A DNA stretch of 17,335 nt from JAHJCL01 sp043818355 (GTDB lineage: Bacteria; Patescibacteriota; Minisyncoccia; Minisyncoccales; DG-74-3), in contig JBDRFX010000005.1 in NCBI GenBank assembly GCA_043818355.1, positions 1 through 17,335 on the forward strand, written 5' to 3'. This document shows positions 1 to 6,648 of the stretch, piece by piece (positions within the stretch are counted from its first letter, which is position 1; each line of letters starts with the position of its first letter). A program made the translations under genes and the position numbers. Below the pieces are notes generated by a model that ran no database searches, had not been told where the DNA came from, and saw only the letters and a program-made list of their open reading frames with translations.

Positions 1-276
1 AGGCCGGGAGCTAGAAAAGATAATCTAGAAGGTTATTTAAAGAGATTAGCAGAGCTAGAGAGCATAGCTACTTCTTTTGATGGAATAGACAAAGCTTATG
101 CCATTCAGGCAGGAAGAGAGATAAGAATTTTTGTTAAACCAGAAAGAGTGAGCGATTTAGAAGCCAAAAGAATAGCCAAAGGGGTTGCCAAGAGAATTCA
201 AGAAGAATTAAGATATCCCGGAGAAATTAAGGTAACTGTTATTAGAGAATCTAGAGTGATTGAGTACGCAAAATAA
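1..276 (+). CDS. rny: Ribonuclease Y, C-terminal end (5' part outside window)
   Basis: The window opens inside this gene; 91 codons are present before the TAA at 274-276. The translation contains YAIQAGREIRIFVKP and ends IKVTVIRESRVIEYAK, the conserved C-terminal tail of RNase Y that follows its HD domain. RNase Y is a membrane-anchored 5'-end-sensitive endoribonuclease that starts mRNA decay; its transmembrane anchor, coiled coil, KH and HD domains lie upstream and cannot be seen here. A rho-independent hairpin follows 20 bases later and ends the transcript. No frame damage is visible. The identification rests on the well-conserved tail alone. Confidence 0.9.
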   Translation, partial: RPGARKDNLEGYLKRLAELESIATSFDGIDKAYAIQAGREIRIFVKPERVSDLEAKRIAKGVAKRIQEELRYPGEIKVTVIRESRVIEYAK

Positions 277-296
277 AGATATTTATTAAGTAAAAG

Positions 297-322
297 AAAA
301 CGGCCTTAAAAGCCGTTTTTTT
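297..322. terminator. Bidirectional rho-independent terminator
   Basis: The stem AAAACGGC / GCCGTTTT with loop CTTAAAA is followed by a T run on the plus strand. Read on the minus strand the same stem is followed by TTTTCTTTT. It therefore serves both the rny transcript from the left and the tRNA-Pro/tRNA-Gly transcript from the right. Confidence 0.85.
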
Positions 323-327
323 CTTTG

Positions 328-400
328 AGCGGGAGACGGGATTCGAACCCGCGACCTTCTCCTTGGAAGGGAGACATTCTAGCCACTGAACTACTCCCGC
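328..400 (-). tRNA. tRNA-Gly (anticodon UCC)
   Basis: On the minus strand a full cloverleaf can be drawn: acceptor stem GCGGGAG/CTCCCGC, D stem GTTC/GAAT, anticodon arm TCTCC-CTTCCAA-GGAGA with anticodon TCC, T arm GCGGG-TTCGAAT-CCCGT, discriminator U. No CCA is encoded. It lies 16 bases downstream of tRNA-Pro and is probably cotranscribed with it. Confidence 0.96.
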
Positions 401-416
401 GTTAATGAATTGTTTG

Positions 417-488
417 TCGGGGCACCCAGATTCGAACTGGGATTAAATCCTCCCAAAGGACTCGTGCTAGCCATTACACTATGCCCCG
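417..488 (-). tRNA. tRNA-Pro (anticodon UGG)
   Basis: On the minus strand the acceptor stem CGGGGCA/TGCCCCG has the C1-G72 pair typical of bacterial tRNA-Pro. D stem GTGT/GCAC, anticodon arm AGTCC-TTTGGGA-GGATT with anticodon TGG, T arm CCCAG-TTCGAAT-CTGGG, discriminator A. It is 72 nt long and has no encoded CCA. It is the first gene of a two-tRNA unit whose promoter lies immediately upstream. Confidence 0.95.
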
Positions 489-499
489 TGATAATTTTA

Positions 500-528
500 A
501 AAATATCATCTTTATTCCTTAAGGTCAA
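500..528 (-). promoter_or_regulatory. Promoter for tRNA-Pro/tRNA-Gly
   Basis: On the minus strand TTGACC (523-528) is followed, after exactly 17 bases, by TATTTT (500-505). Expected initiation near 493 would leave only about five bases before the tRNA-Pro 5' end. Its -35 box lies inside the spacer of the oppositely directed pilus-operon promoter, so the two probably compete for polymerase. Confidence 0.6.
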
Positions 529-543
529 TCTGTATGATATAAT
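515..543 (+). promoter_or_regulatory. Extended -10 promoter of the pilus operon
   Basis: TGATATAAT at 535-543 is a consensus extended -10 element (TG, one base, TATAAT at 538-543). The hexamer 17 bases upstream (TTCCTT, 515-520) is a poor -35, which fits extended -10 promoters. Initiation near 550 gives a leader of about 60 bases that holds the inverted repeat at 562-593. Confidence 0.6.
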
Positions 544-561
544 TTATTAATCCCCCAAAAG

Positions 562-593
562 AATAAATTACCATCTAGAGTGGTTAATTTATT
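562..593. repeat. Imperfect inverted repeat in the pilus-operon leader
   Basis: AATAAATTA-CCA (562-573) and TGG-TTAATTTATT (581-593) are complementary except for one extra base, around the spacer TCTAGAG. The right arm also contains AATTTATTAA (586-595), which is repeated exactly at 541-550 just after the -10 box. It could be an operator dyad or an RNA hairpin in the leader. The kinase ATG follows 16 bases later. Confidence 0.5.
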
Positions 594-609
594 AAAATAA
601 AGTTAATTT

Positions 610-1560
610 ATGAAATGTAAAATTCCCAAAGAGCTAGATGTTACTTTTGAATGTAGGCAATATGGTATTTCTACCTGGCAATGCCCACAGTTCCTTTTTT
701 TAGTTATGGGCATGATAGTTATAATCACTGCCCTATCAGGTTATTATGTTGGAACCATATATGTGGATGACCCAAGAATAGTTGCATTTGTTATCCTAAT
801 TCTTAGTAGTATTTTGATGGTTATGAACTTTGCTATTTCGGGGAGTTTTGGAAGATTGGCTGAAGCTAACAAAATGAAATCAGAATTTATTAGCATAGTT
901 TCTCATCAACTCAGAACTCCTCTTTCTAATTTAAATTGGGCAACAGAACTTCTGAGGTCGGGCAAATTGGGTCCTATTGAAGAAAAGCAAGTAGAATATT
1001 TTAGGATTTTACATGAGAATACAAACAGAATGAGAGAATTGATTAACGACCTGTTAATGGTTTCTCGTATTGAAACACAGACTCTTCTTTTTAAGGAAGA
1101 GGCATTTTCTTTGTCTAACATTGTAGACGATTTAGTGGAAGAGTTTTTTCCTATAGCCAAAGCTTCTCATGTTGATATAGATTTTGATTTTGCTCCAGAT
1201 TTACCTGAGTTGTTTGGCGATGCTTTTCAAATAAAACAGGTTGTTAGTAATCTTATAGATAACGCTATTAGATATATTAAGGGAGAAGGATTGGTCCGCA
1301 TTAAACTAATTAGAAAAGACGATAGTTTATATTTTGAAATTAAAGACAATGGAGCTGGAATATCGCAGGAAGATCATAAGTATATTTTTTCAAAATTTTT
1401 TAGATCCGAGAATGCTTTGAAATACCAAACTCAAGGTTCGGGATTAGGATTATATATAGCAAAATCTATTATTAAAAAAGCGAAAGGGCATATGGGTTTT
1501 TCTAGTCAAGAAAATAAAGGTTCAACTTTTTGGTTCACATTACCAATTAAAAATATATAG
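610..1560 (+). CDS. Membrane sensor histidine kinase heading the pilus operon
   Basis: This 316-residue protein has two hydrophobic helices (about 27-49 and 57-78) joined by a short loop, then a complete kinase core. The HisKA segment has SHQLRTP with phospho-acceptor H99. The ATPase domain shows the N box VVSNLIDNAI (N214, N218), the G1 box DNGAGI (246-251) and the G2 box GSGLGLYIAK (276-285). By family it autophosphorylates at H99 and passes phosphate to a response regulator. There is no recognisable extracellular, HAMP or PAS domain, so the stimulus is probably sensed in or near the membrane. The receiver gene starts 6 bases after the stop, and pilus genes follow, so control of pilus assembly is the likely job (inference). 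The start is the first ATG after the promoter; no Shine-Dalgarno motif is seen. Confidence 0.93.
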   Translation: MKCKIPKELDVTFECRQYGISTWQCPQFLFLVMGMIVIITALSGYYVGTIYVDDPRIVAFVILILSSILMVMNFAISGSFGRLAEANKMKSEFISIVSHQLRTPLSNLNWATELLRSGKLGPIEEKQVEYFRILHENTNRMRELINDLLMVSRIETQTLLFKEEAFSLSNIVDDLVEEFFPIAKASHVDIDFDFAPDLPELFGDAFQIKQVVSNLIDNAIRYIKGEGLVRIKLIRKDDSLYFEIKDNGAGISQEDHKYIFSKFFRSENALKYQTQGSGLGLYIAKSIIKKAKGHMGFSSQENKGSTFWFTLPIKNI

Positions 1561-1566
1561 AATACT

Positions 1567-1956
1567 ATGGAAAAAATTTCAAATTCTTCTAAAAAAATTC
1601 TTATCATTGAAGACGAATCGTCTTTACAAAAAACTCTTGGGGAATCTCTATCTCAAGAGGGATACGTAATTATTTCTGCCCTAGACGGAGAAATTGGTTT
1701 AAAAATGGCCACAAGAGGAAAGCCAAATTTAATTTTGCTTGATTTAATCTTACCCAAAATGAATGGCTTTGACGTTTTAAAAGCTCTAAAGGCTAATCCA
1801 GAAACAAAGTCTATCCCAGTGATTATTCTAACTAATTTAGAAGATATGAGAGATATTGAAAAAGTTTTAGAATTAGGAGCAACAACATATTTAGTAAAAG
1901 CCAATTATTCATTAGCAGAAATAACAGAAAAAATTAAGCAAGTTTTTGAAGAATAG
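1567..1956 (+). CDS. Single-domain CheY-like response regulator
   Basis: A 129-residue receiver domain with no output domain. Visible residues are the acidic pair E15-D16 in ILIIEDE, the phospho-acceptor D59 in LLDLILPKMNG, T89 in VIILTN, and K111 in YLVKANYS. All active-site positions are present, so phosphotransfer should work. It lies between the kinase (6 bases upstream) and pilB (3 bases downstream). With no DNA-binding domain it must act by protein contact. By analogy with CheY-type regulators of pili, a partner in the PilB-PilC-PilM motor is plausible, but no partner can be read from the sequence. Confidence 0.93.
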   Translation: MEKISNSSKKILIIEDESSLQKTLGESLSQEGYVIISALDGEIGLKMATRGKPNLILLDLILPKMNGFDVLKALKANPETKSIPVIILTNLEDMRDIEKVLELGATTYLVKANYSLAEITEKIKQVFEE

Positions 1957-1959
1957 AAT

Positions 1960-3708
1960 ATGAGAGTAGAATCGCAACAACTTAAAGCTTTTTTAATTGA
2001 TGCAGGTTTGGTCACCAAGGAAGATATTGATAAAGCATCTGAAAAAGCTGAAAAAACCAACAAGAAGATTGGAGATATTTTGGTGGCTGAAAAAAAGATA
2101 AAACAAGAGGAATTGATTAAGTTGAATGCCTATATATTGGGAATTCCTTTTGTAAACCTAGAAAAAGGATCAATTGATTCTAAAATTTTAAAGATTATTC
2201 CCGAACCCATTGCTCGTAGTCATAATATTGTTGCTTTTAGAAAAAGGGGAAATGATTTAGAGGTAGCAATGCTAGACCCTGAAGACCTGGGAACTATAGA
2301 GTTTATTAAAAAAACCACTCCTTTAAAAGTCCTTCCCAGACTTACTAGCCCAGAGAGCATTAAGAACGCTCTTCTCCAGTATCAAGAAACACTAGAAGCT
2401 GAATTTGGTAGTATTATTAAAAAAGAAGTTGGAGGCATTAAGTCATTAAAAGACGTCCAAAGTGATTTGGGAGCAGAAGATCTTAAAAAGGCAGCTGAAG
2501 AGTTGCCAGTTATTAGAATAGTAGATACGCTTTTGAAACACGCTATTTTGCAAAGAACATCAGACATTCACATAGAGCCATTAGAGAAAGAAGTTATTGT
2601 GCGCTATAGAATAGATGGTATTTTAAGAGATGCAATGACTCTGCCCAAGATGGCTGCTTTAGGTATTGTGGCTCGCATTAAGGTTCTTTCTAATTTAAAG
2701 TTAGATGAACATCGCTTGCCACAAGATGGAAGGTTTAAGGTTGAGACAGATGACTACAAGTATTCTATTAGAGTTTCTGTGTTGCCAGTTTTTGAAGGAG
2801 AAAAGATTGTTATGAGATTGTTAGCTGAAAACAGTAGAAATTATACTCTAGAGGGTCTAGGCTTCAGGGGGATGGCATTAGAAATAGTGCAAGATAATCT
2901 CAGGAAGCCGGTTGGCATGATGTTGGTTACGGGCCCAACAGGTTCTGGTAAAACAACGACATTATATGGCATGTTAGAAATTCTCAATGTCCCAGGAGTG
3001 AATATCTCTACTGTTGAAGATCCTATTGAATATCGTATGATGAGAATTAACCAAACTCAGGTTAATCCAAAGATAGGTTTAACTTTTTCTACAGGATTAA
3101 GATCTTTAGTTAGACAAGACCCAGATATTATTATGGTTGGAGAAATACGTGACGAAGAAACGGCAGGGTTAGCCATTAATGCTGCGCTAACAGGTCATAT
3201 GGTTTTATCAACCTTACATACAACAGAGGCAGCAGGAGCAATTCCAAGGTTAATTGACATGGGAGCTGAGCCATTCCTGATTTCTTCTACTTTAAATGTT
3301 ATTTTGGCACAAAGATTAGTTAGAAAATTTGGTTCAGAAAAAGAAAAATATAAACTTAAAAATTCAGATTTGAAAAGCCTAGGAAAGTATTGTGATTTGA
3401 AGAAAATTTTGCAAATTCTTAAAGAAGAAAAAATCGTTAAAGCCAAAGATACTCTCCTATCAATTGATTTTTATAGACCTAAGCCATCAAAAGATTGTCC
3501 TGATGGATATAAGGGAAGAATTGGTATATTTGAAGTTTTACCAGTGACAGGGACCATTAAAGAGCTTATTGTCCAAAAGGCTACATCAGATAAAATTACA
3601 GACCAAGCCAAAAAAGAAGGGATGAAAACAATGGTAGAGGATGGATTTATAAAGGCAGCTCAAGGCATTACTTCAATTGAAGAAGTGCTTAGGGTTATTG
3701 TTGATTAA
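1960..3708 (+). CDS. pilB: Type IV pilus assembly ATPase PilB (GspE/PilB family)
   Basis: A 582-residue cytoplasmic secretion ATPase that powers pilin insertion through PilC. An N-terminal GspE_N-like domain (about 1-140) is followed by the N2 domain with its Arg-containing strand (RYRIDG) and the RecA-like core. Motifs are Walker A GPTGSGKT (325-332), Asp box TVEDPIEY (351-358), Walker B DIIMVGEIRD (389-398) and His box TGHMVLSTLHT (411-421). GspE/PilB proteins usually carry a four-cysteine zinc site after LAQRLVR. Here the segment after LAQRLVRKFG has no paired cysteines; only C478 and C513 remain, so the zinc site appears lost. The length is normal and the Asp box is acidic, which favours PilB over PilT. 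The gene starts 3 bases after the CheY-like gene and 19 bases before pilC. Confidence 0.96.
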   Translation: MRVESQQLKAFLIDAGLVTKEDIDKASEKAEKTNKKIGDILVAEKKIKQEELIKLNAYILGIPFVNLEKGSIDSKILKIIPEPIARSHNIVAFRKRGNDLEVAMLDPEDLGTIEFIKKTTPLKVLPRLTSPESIKNALLQYQETLEAEFGSIIKKEVGGIKSLKDVQSDLGAEDLKKAAEELPVIRIVDTLLKHAILQRTSDIHIEPLEKEVIVRYRIDGILRDAMTLPKMAALGIVARIKVLSNLKLDEHRLPQDGRFKVETDDYKYSIRVSVLPVFEGEKIVMRLLAENSRNYTLEGLGFRGMALEIVQDNLRKPVGMMLVTGPTGSGKTTTLYGMLEILNVPGVNISTVEDPIEYRMMRINQTQVNPKIGLTFSTGLRSLVRQDPDIIMVGEIRDEETAGLAINAALTGHMVLSTLHTTEAAGAIPRLIDMGAEPFLISSTLNVILAQRLVRKFGSEKEKYKLKNSDLKSLGKYCDLKKILQILKEEKIVKAKDTLLSIDFYRPKPSKDCPDGYKGRIGIFEVLPVTGTIKELIVQKATSDKITDQAKKEGMKTMVEDGFIKAAQGITSIEEVLRVIVD

Positions 3709-3727
3709 GTAATAGAATTAAATACCC

Positions 3728-4948
3728 ATGCCATCTTATTTTTATAAAGCAAAGGCTAAGTCTGGTGAGACGAAGTCGGGATTATTACAAGCTGGAAATA
3801 CGAGTCAATTAGCTAGCAAGCTAAAGAAAAGAGGTCTCGTTATCATAGAGGCTGTTTTAGAAAAGGATAAGAAAAAGAAGATGGAGATGAATATTTCTCT
3901 TCCCTTTTTAAACTCAGTTTCTTTGACCGACAAGATGATGATGACGAGAAACTTGAAAGTTATGGTGTCAGCTGGTCTTCCCTTGTCTAGAAGTTTAACT
4001 ATTTTGGCAAATCAAACAAGAAATAGTAAATTAAAAAAAGCTCTAATTGATATAGAAAAAGAGATATCTAAGGGAAATTCTTTTTCTGACACACTAACCA
4101 AATATCCCGATATTTTTTCTGATTTATTTTGTAGCATGGTTAGCGTTGGAGAAGAGTCTGGAACCATGGAAAGCGTTCTAGAAATGTTAGCCCTGCAATT
4201 AGAGAAAGACCATGAATTAAAGTCTAAAATTCAAGGAGCCATGATTTATCCTGCGGTTATTATGGTGGCTATGGTGGGCATAGGAATATTGATGTTGGTA
4301 ACAGTTGTTCCTCAAATAGCAAATACTTTTAAAGAACTAGGGGTTGAGTTGCCCGCGATGACACAATTTATTATGAGCTTGGGCACTTTTTTAGCTGCAA
4401 AGTGGTATCTTTTAGTAATAGGTTTGATTTTATTTGTTATTTCGATTATTGCTTTCTGGAAAACTAAAGAAGGAAGAAGATTTTTTGATTTAATGTTTTT
4501 GAAGCTACCCATTATCTCGCCAGTTGTTAAAAAAACTAATGCCGCAGTTACCGTAAGAACATTGAGCTCTTTGATTGGAGCAGGAGTTCCGATAGTAAGA
4601 TCTATAGAAATTGTAGCTGGAGTTGTTTCAAATGTTTTCTTTAAAGAAGCTATGAATGAAGCGGTACAAAGAGTAAGAGAGGGAGTTGACTTGTCTTCGG
4701 TTTTGGGAGACTATGAAAATCTTTATCCAAATAATGTAATTCAAATGCTTAAAGTTGGAGAGGAGACAGGAGAAACCTCAAAAATTCTAAGTAAATTAGC
4801 AGACTATTTTGAAGAAGAGGTTGGAAACGCCACTGAAAATATGGCTGCCATGATAGAGCCTGTTCTTATGATTTTCATCGGAATAGTAGTGGGATTCTTC
4901 GCTGTTTCTATGATTGAGCCAATGTACTCAGTATTAGATTCAATTTGA
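3728..4948 (+). CDS. pilC: Type IV pilus inner-membrane platform protein PilC
   Basis: The 406-residue length and layout are those of the PilC/GspF family: two repeated cytoplasmic T2SSF domains (about 65-190 and 270-395) and three transmembrane helices (about 172-195, 218-243, 376-395). Family signatures are visible, including SAGLPLSRSLTILANQ and VGEESGTM in the first repeat and GAGVPIVRSIEIVAG and VGEETGETSKIL in the second. PilC passes the motion of PilB to pilins extracted from the membrane. Its TGA stop overlaps the ATG of the next gene by one base (TGATG), which suggests translational coupling. Confidence 0.96.
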   Translation: MPSYFYKAKAKSGETKSGLLQAGNTSQLASKLKKRGLVIIEAVLEKDKKKKMEMNISLPFLNSVSLTDKMMMTRNLKVMVSAGLPLSRSLTILANQTRNSKLKKALIDIEKEISKGNSFSDTLTKYPDIFSDLFCSMVSVGEESGTMESVLEMLALQLEKDHELKSKIQGAMIYPAVIMVAMVGIGILMLVTVVPQIANTFKELGVELPAMTQFIMSLGTFLAAKWYLLVIGLILFVISIIAFWKTKEGRRFFDLMFLKLPIISPVVKKTNAAVTVRTLSSLIGAGVPIVRSIEIVAGVVSNVFFKEAMNEAVQRVREGVDLSSVLGDYENLYPNNVIQMLKVGEETGETSKILSKLADYFEEEVGNATENMAAMIEPVLMIFIGIVVGFFAVSMIEPMYSVLDSI

Positions 4949-5406
4949 TGAAATTAAATATACAAAATGGTTTTACCTTAACAGAAGTTATTGTGGTTAT
5001 ATCTATTACAGGAATTTTAGCTCTAATCAGCTTTCCCGTTTTGAGAAATTTTCAACCAACATTACAGCTAAATAGCATGGTCAGAGATTTAGTTTCTAAT
5101 CTGCGCCTTACTCAACAACTTGCTGTTTCTGAACAAATTGAGTATTGTTTTGTTTTGCCAGACAATTTTCCATCTAACAGGGAATATCAAATCATCCAAT
5201 GTGGAGAGACTCAATTTTTTAAACAAGGATTTATCCCAGAAGATGTTATTGGTCTCACAATCGATCCTTCTTTGTCTAACAATGAAGTAAGATATAATTC
5301 CTATGGAGCAGTAAAAGAAAGCGCTCAGATTACTATAGAAAACGTTGAGAATAGAACAAAGACAATTGATGTAAGGCCATCGGGTTTTATAAGAATAATT
5401 GATTAG
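4948..5406 (+). CDS. Minor pseudopilin, FimT/GspH-like
   Basis: A 152-residue prepilin with a short basic leader ending NG|FTLTEVIVVISITGILAL. The predicted prepilin peptidase site is G8/F9, with the assembly glutamate at +5 (E13) and a roughly 20-residue hydrophobic alpha-1 helix. The globular part has only one conserved-looking ending, VRPSGFIRI, which resembles FimT/GspH proteins. It is the first of four pseudopilin genes in the GspH-I-J-K order, so it probably joins a tip or initiation complex. I place the start at the ATG overlapping the pilC stop instead of the TTG one codon upstream. Assignment to the H class rests on size, position and the C-terminus. Confidence 0.85.
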   Translation: MKLNIQNGFTLTEVIVVISITGILALISFPVLRNFQPTLQLNSMVRDLVSNLRLTQQLAVSEQIEYCFVLPDNFPSNREYQIIQCGETQFFKQGFIPEDVIGLTIDPSLSNNEVRYNSYGAVKESAQITIENVENRTKTIDVRPSGFIRIID

Positions 5407-5409
5407 AGC

Positions 5410-5832
5410 ATGATTACTCAGAAGAATGGATTCACTTTAATAGAAATATTAGTATCAATTTTTATTTTGACCTCAGGTGTTTTTGCTGTTTTGCAGGCAT
5501 TCCCCTTGGGCACTAAAATTTTAGGATCAGCTAAAAGAATCACAGTGGCTGGACAGCTTGGGCAGGCAAAAATAGAAGAGCTTATTTCAGAATCATATGA
5601 CGAGATTTCTTTTGGTATTGTTGAGGAAAAACATGTTTTAGCGTCCCCTTTTGGTTTTTATCAAAGAGAAACAGAAATAACATGTGTTGATCCTGCTTCA
5701 GATTTTTCAGAAGTTTTGAATTGCGATCCTGATCCAGGAATGAAAAAAATAGAAGTAACCATTTTTTGGAAAGCATTTTTTGGCTTGTCTGAGAAGAGTA
5801 GTAAAATAATAAGTCTAATTTCTAGAAAATAA
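5410..5832 (+). CDS. Minor pseudopilin, PilV/GspI-like
   Basis: A 140-residue prepilin. The leader MITQKNG is followed by FTLIEILVSIFILTSGVFAV, which gives a peptidase site at G7/F8, E12 at +5 and the hydrophobic N-terminal helix. The phrase A-x-LGQAKIEELIS after the helix resembles the A-x-x-LAQ-x-KMEEL pattern common in PilV/GspI proteins. The mature part has two cysteines (in TCVDP and NCDPD), which may form a disulfide once exported. The gene starts 3 bases after the FimT-like gene and ends 9 bases before the PilW-like gene. The I/V class is a fair but unproven call. Confidence 0.85.
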   Translation: MITQKNGFTLIEILVSIFILTSGVFAVLQAFPLGTKILGSAKRITVAGQLGQAKIEELISESYDEISFGIVEEKHVLASPFGFYQRETEITCVDPASDFSEVLNCDPDPGMKKIEVTIFWKAFFGLSEKSSKIISLISRK

Positions 5833-5841
5833 TTTTTTATT

Positions 5842-6648
5842 ATGAAATTATTTCGTTTTAAAAAAATTAATAATAGCGCTGGATTTACTTTAACAGAGCT
5901 TTTAGTGGTGATTAGTCTCATTGTGATTATTACTAGTGCGATGTCAGGTATTAATTTATTAAGTCAAAGAGCCTATAGAGAGGGTGAAGTTATGACAGAA
6001 ATTACCCAAAACGGCAGAGTAATTTTAGAAAGAATGGCAAGAGAGATTCGCCAGATCAGAGAGATTATTACAGAGCTTCCTGAAGATAATATAAATCCTT
6101 CAGAAGAAATCATATTTCAGGATGGACATATTCCATCCATTATTGAAGAAGATTTGCTTCAAGCAGCAGGGATTAAAACGATAACCCTTAAATTTGATGC
6201 TTCAGATCAAGATGATTATTATAACAATATGTTTATTAGGATTATTGAAGGAGTTGGTGATGGACAAACAAGAGAGATTGTTGATTATGATGGATTGAGC
6301 AAAGAAGCACAAATAAGAACTGAGTGGGATACCGTTCCTTCGGTCAATTCAACCTATAAAATAGATAGCTCTTATTATTATATTAGATATTTTACACAAG
6401 AAACAGAAGTTAAGAGACAAACGATTGTTTATTATTTTTCCGGAAATCCAGAGGTTTATGTATCATGGAATGCCACACCGCCAGACGGACAGACTATTGA
6501 AAGTGATATTTTACATGAACAGCTTATTGGTGAATACGTGACCAGTCTTAATTTTTGGGGATTAAGATTGATTAATATTGCCATTACTTTAGAGAGCAAA
6601 AATAAAGAAATTAATTTAGAAACTAAAATTTTTACAAGAAACCTTTGA
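5842..6648 (+). CDS. Minor pseudopilin, PilW/GspJ-like
   Basis: A 268-residue prepilin with a longer basic leader (MKLFRFKKINNSAG) and then FTLTELLVVISLIVIITSAM: peptidase site G14/F15, E19 at +5, and a hydrophobic helix. The segment ITQNGRVILERMAREIRQI just after the helix is characteristic of PilW/GspJ proteins. The larger globular domain is also usual for this class. The TGA stop overlaps the ATG of the PilX-like gene by one base, repeating the junction seen between pilC and the FimT-like gene. Its place between the V-like and X-like genes supports a role in a minor-pilin complex. Confidence 0.87.
   Translation: MKLFRFKKINNSAGFTLTELLVVISLIVIITSAMSGINLLSQRAYREGEVMTEITQNGRVILERMAREIRQIREIITELPEDNINPSEEIIFQDGHIPSIIEEDLLQAAGIKTITLKFDASDQDDYYNNMFIRIIEGVGDGQTREIVDYDGLSKEAQIRTEWDTVPSVNSTYKIDSSYYYIRYFTQETEVKRQTIVYYFSGNPEVYVSWNATPPDGQTIESDILHEQLIGEYVTSLNFWGLRLINIAITLESKNKEINLETKIFTRNL

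Noticed and set aside
4945..4950. TTG as start of the FimT-like gene (and likewise at 6645 for the PilX-like gene)
   Set aside because: Each TTG is directly followed by an ATG that overlaps the previous stop. The ATG is the simpler start and preserves the prepilin leader.
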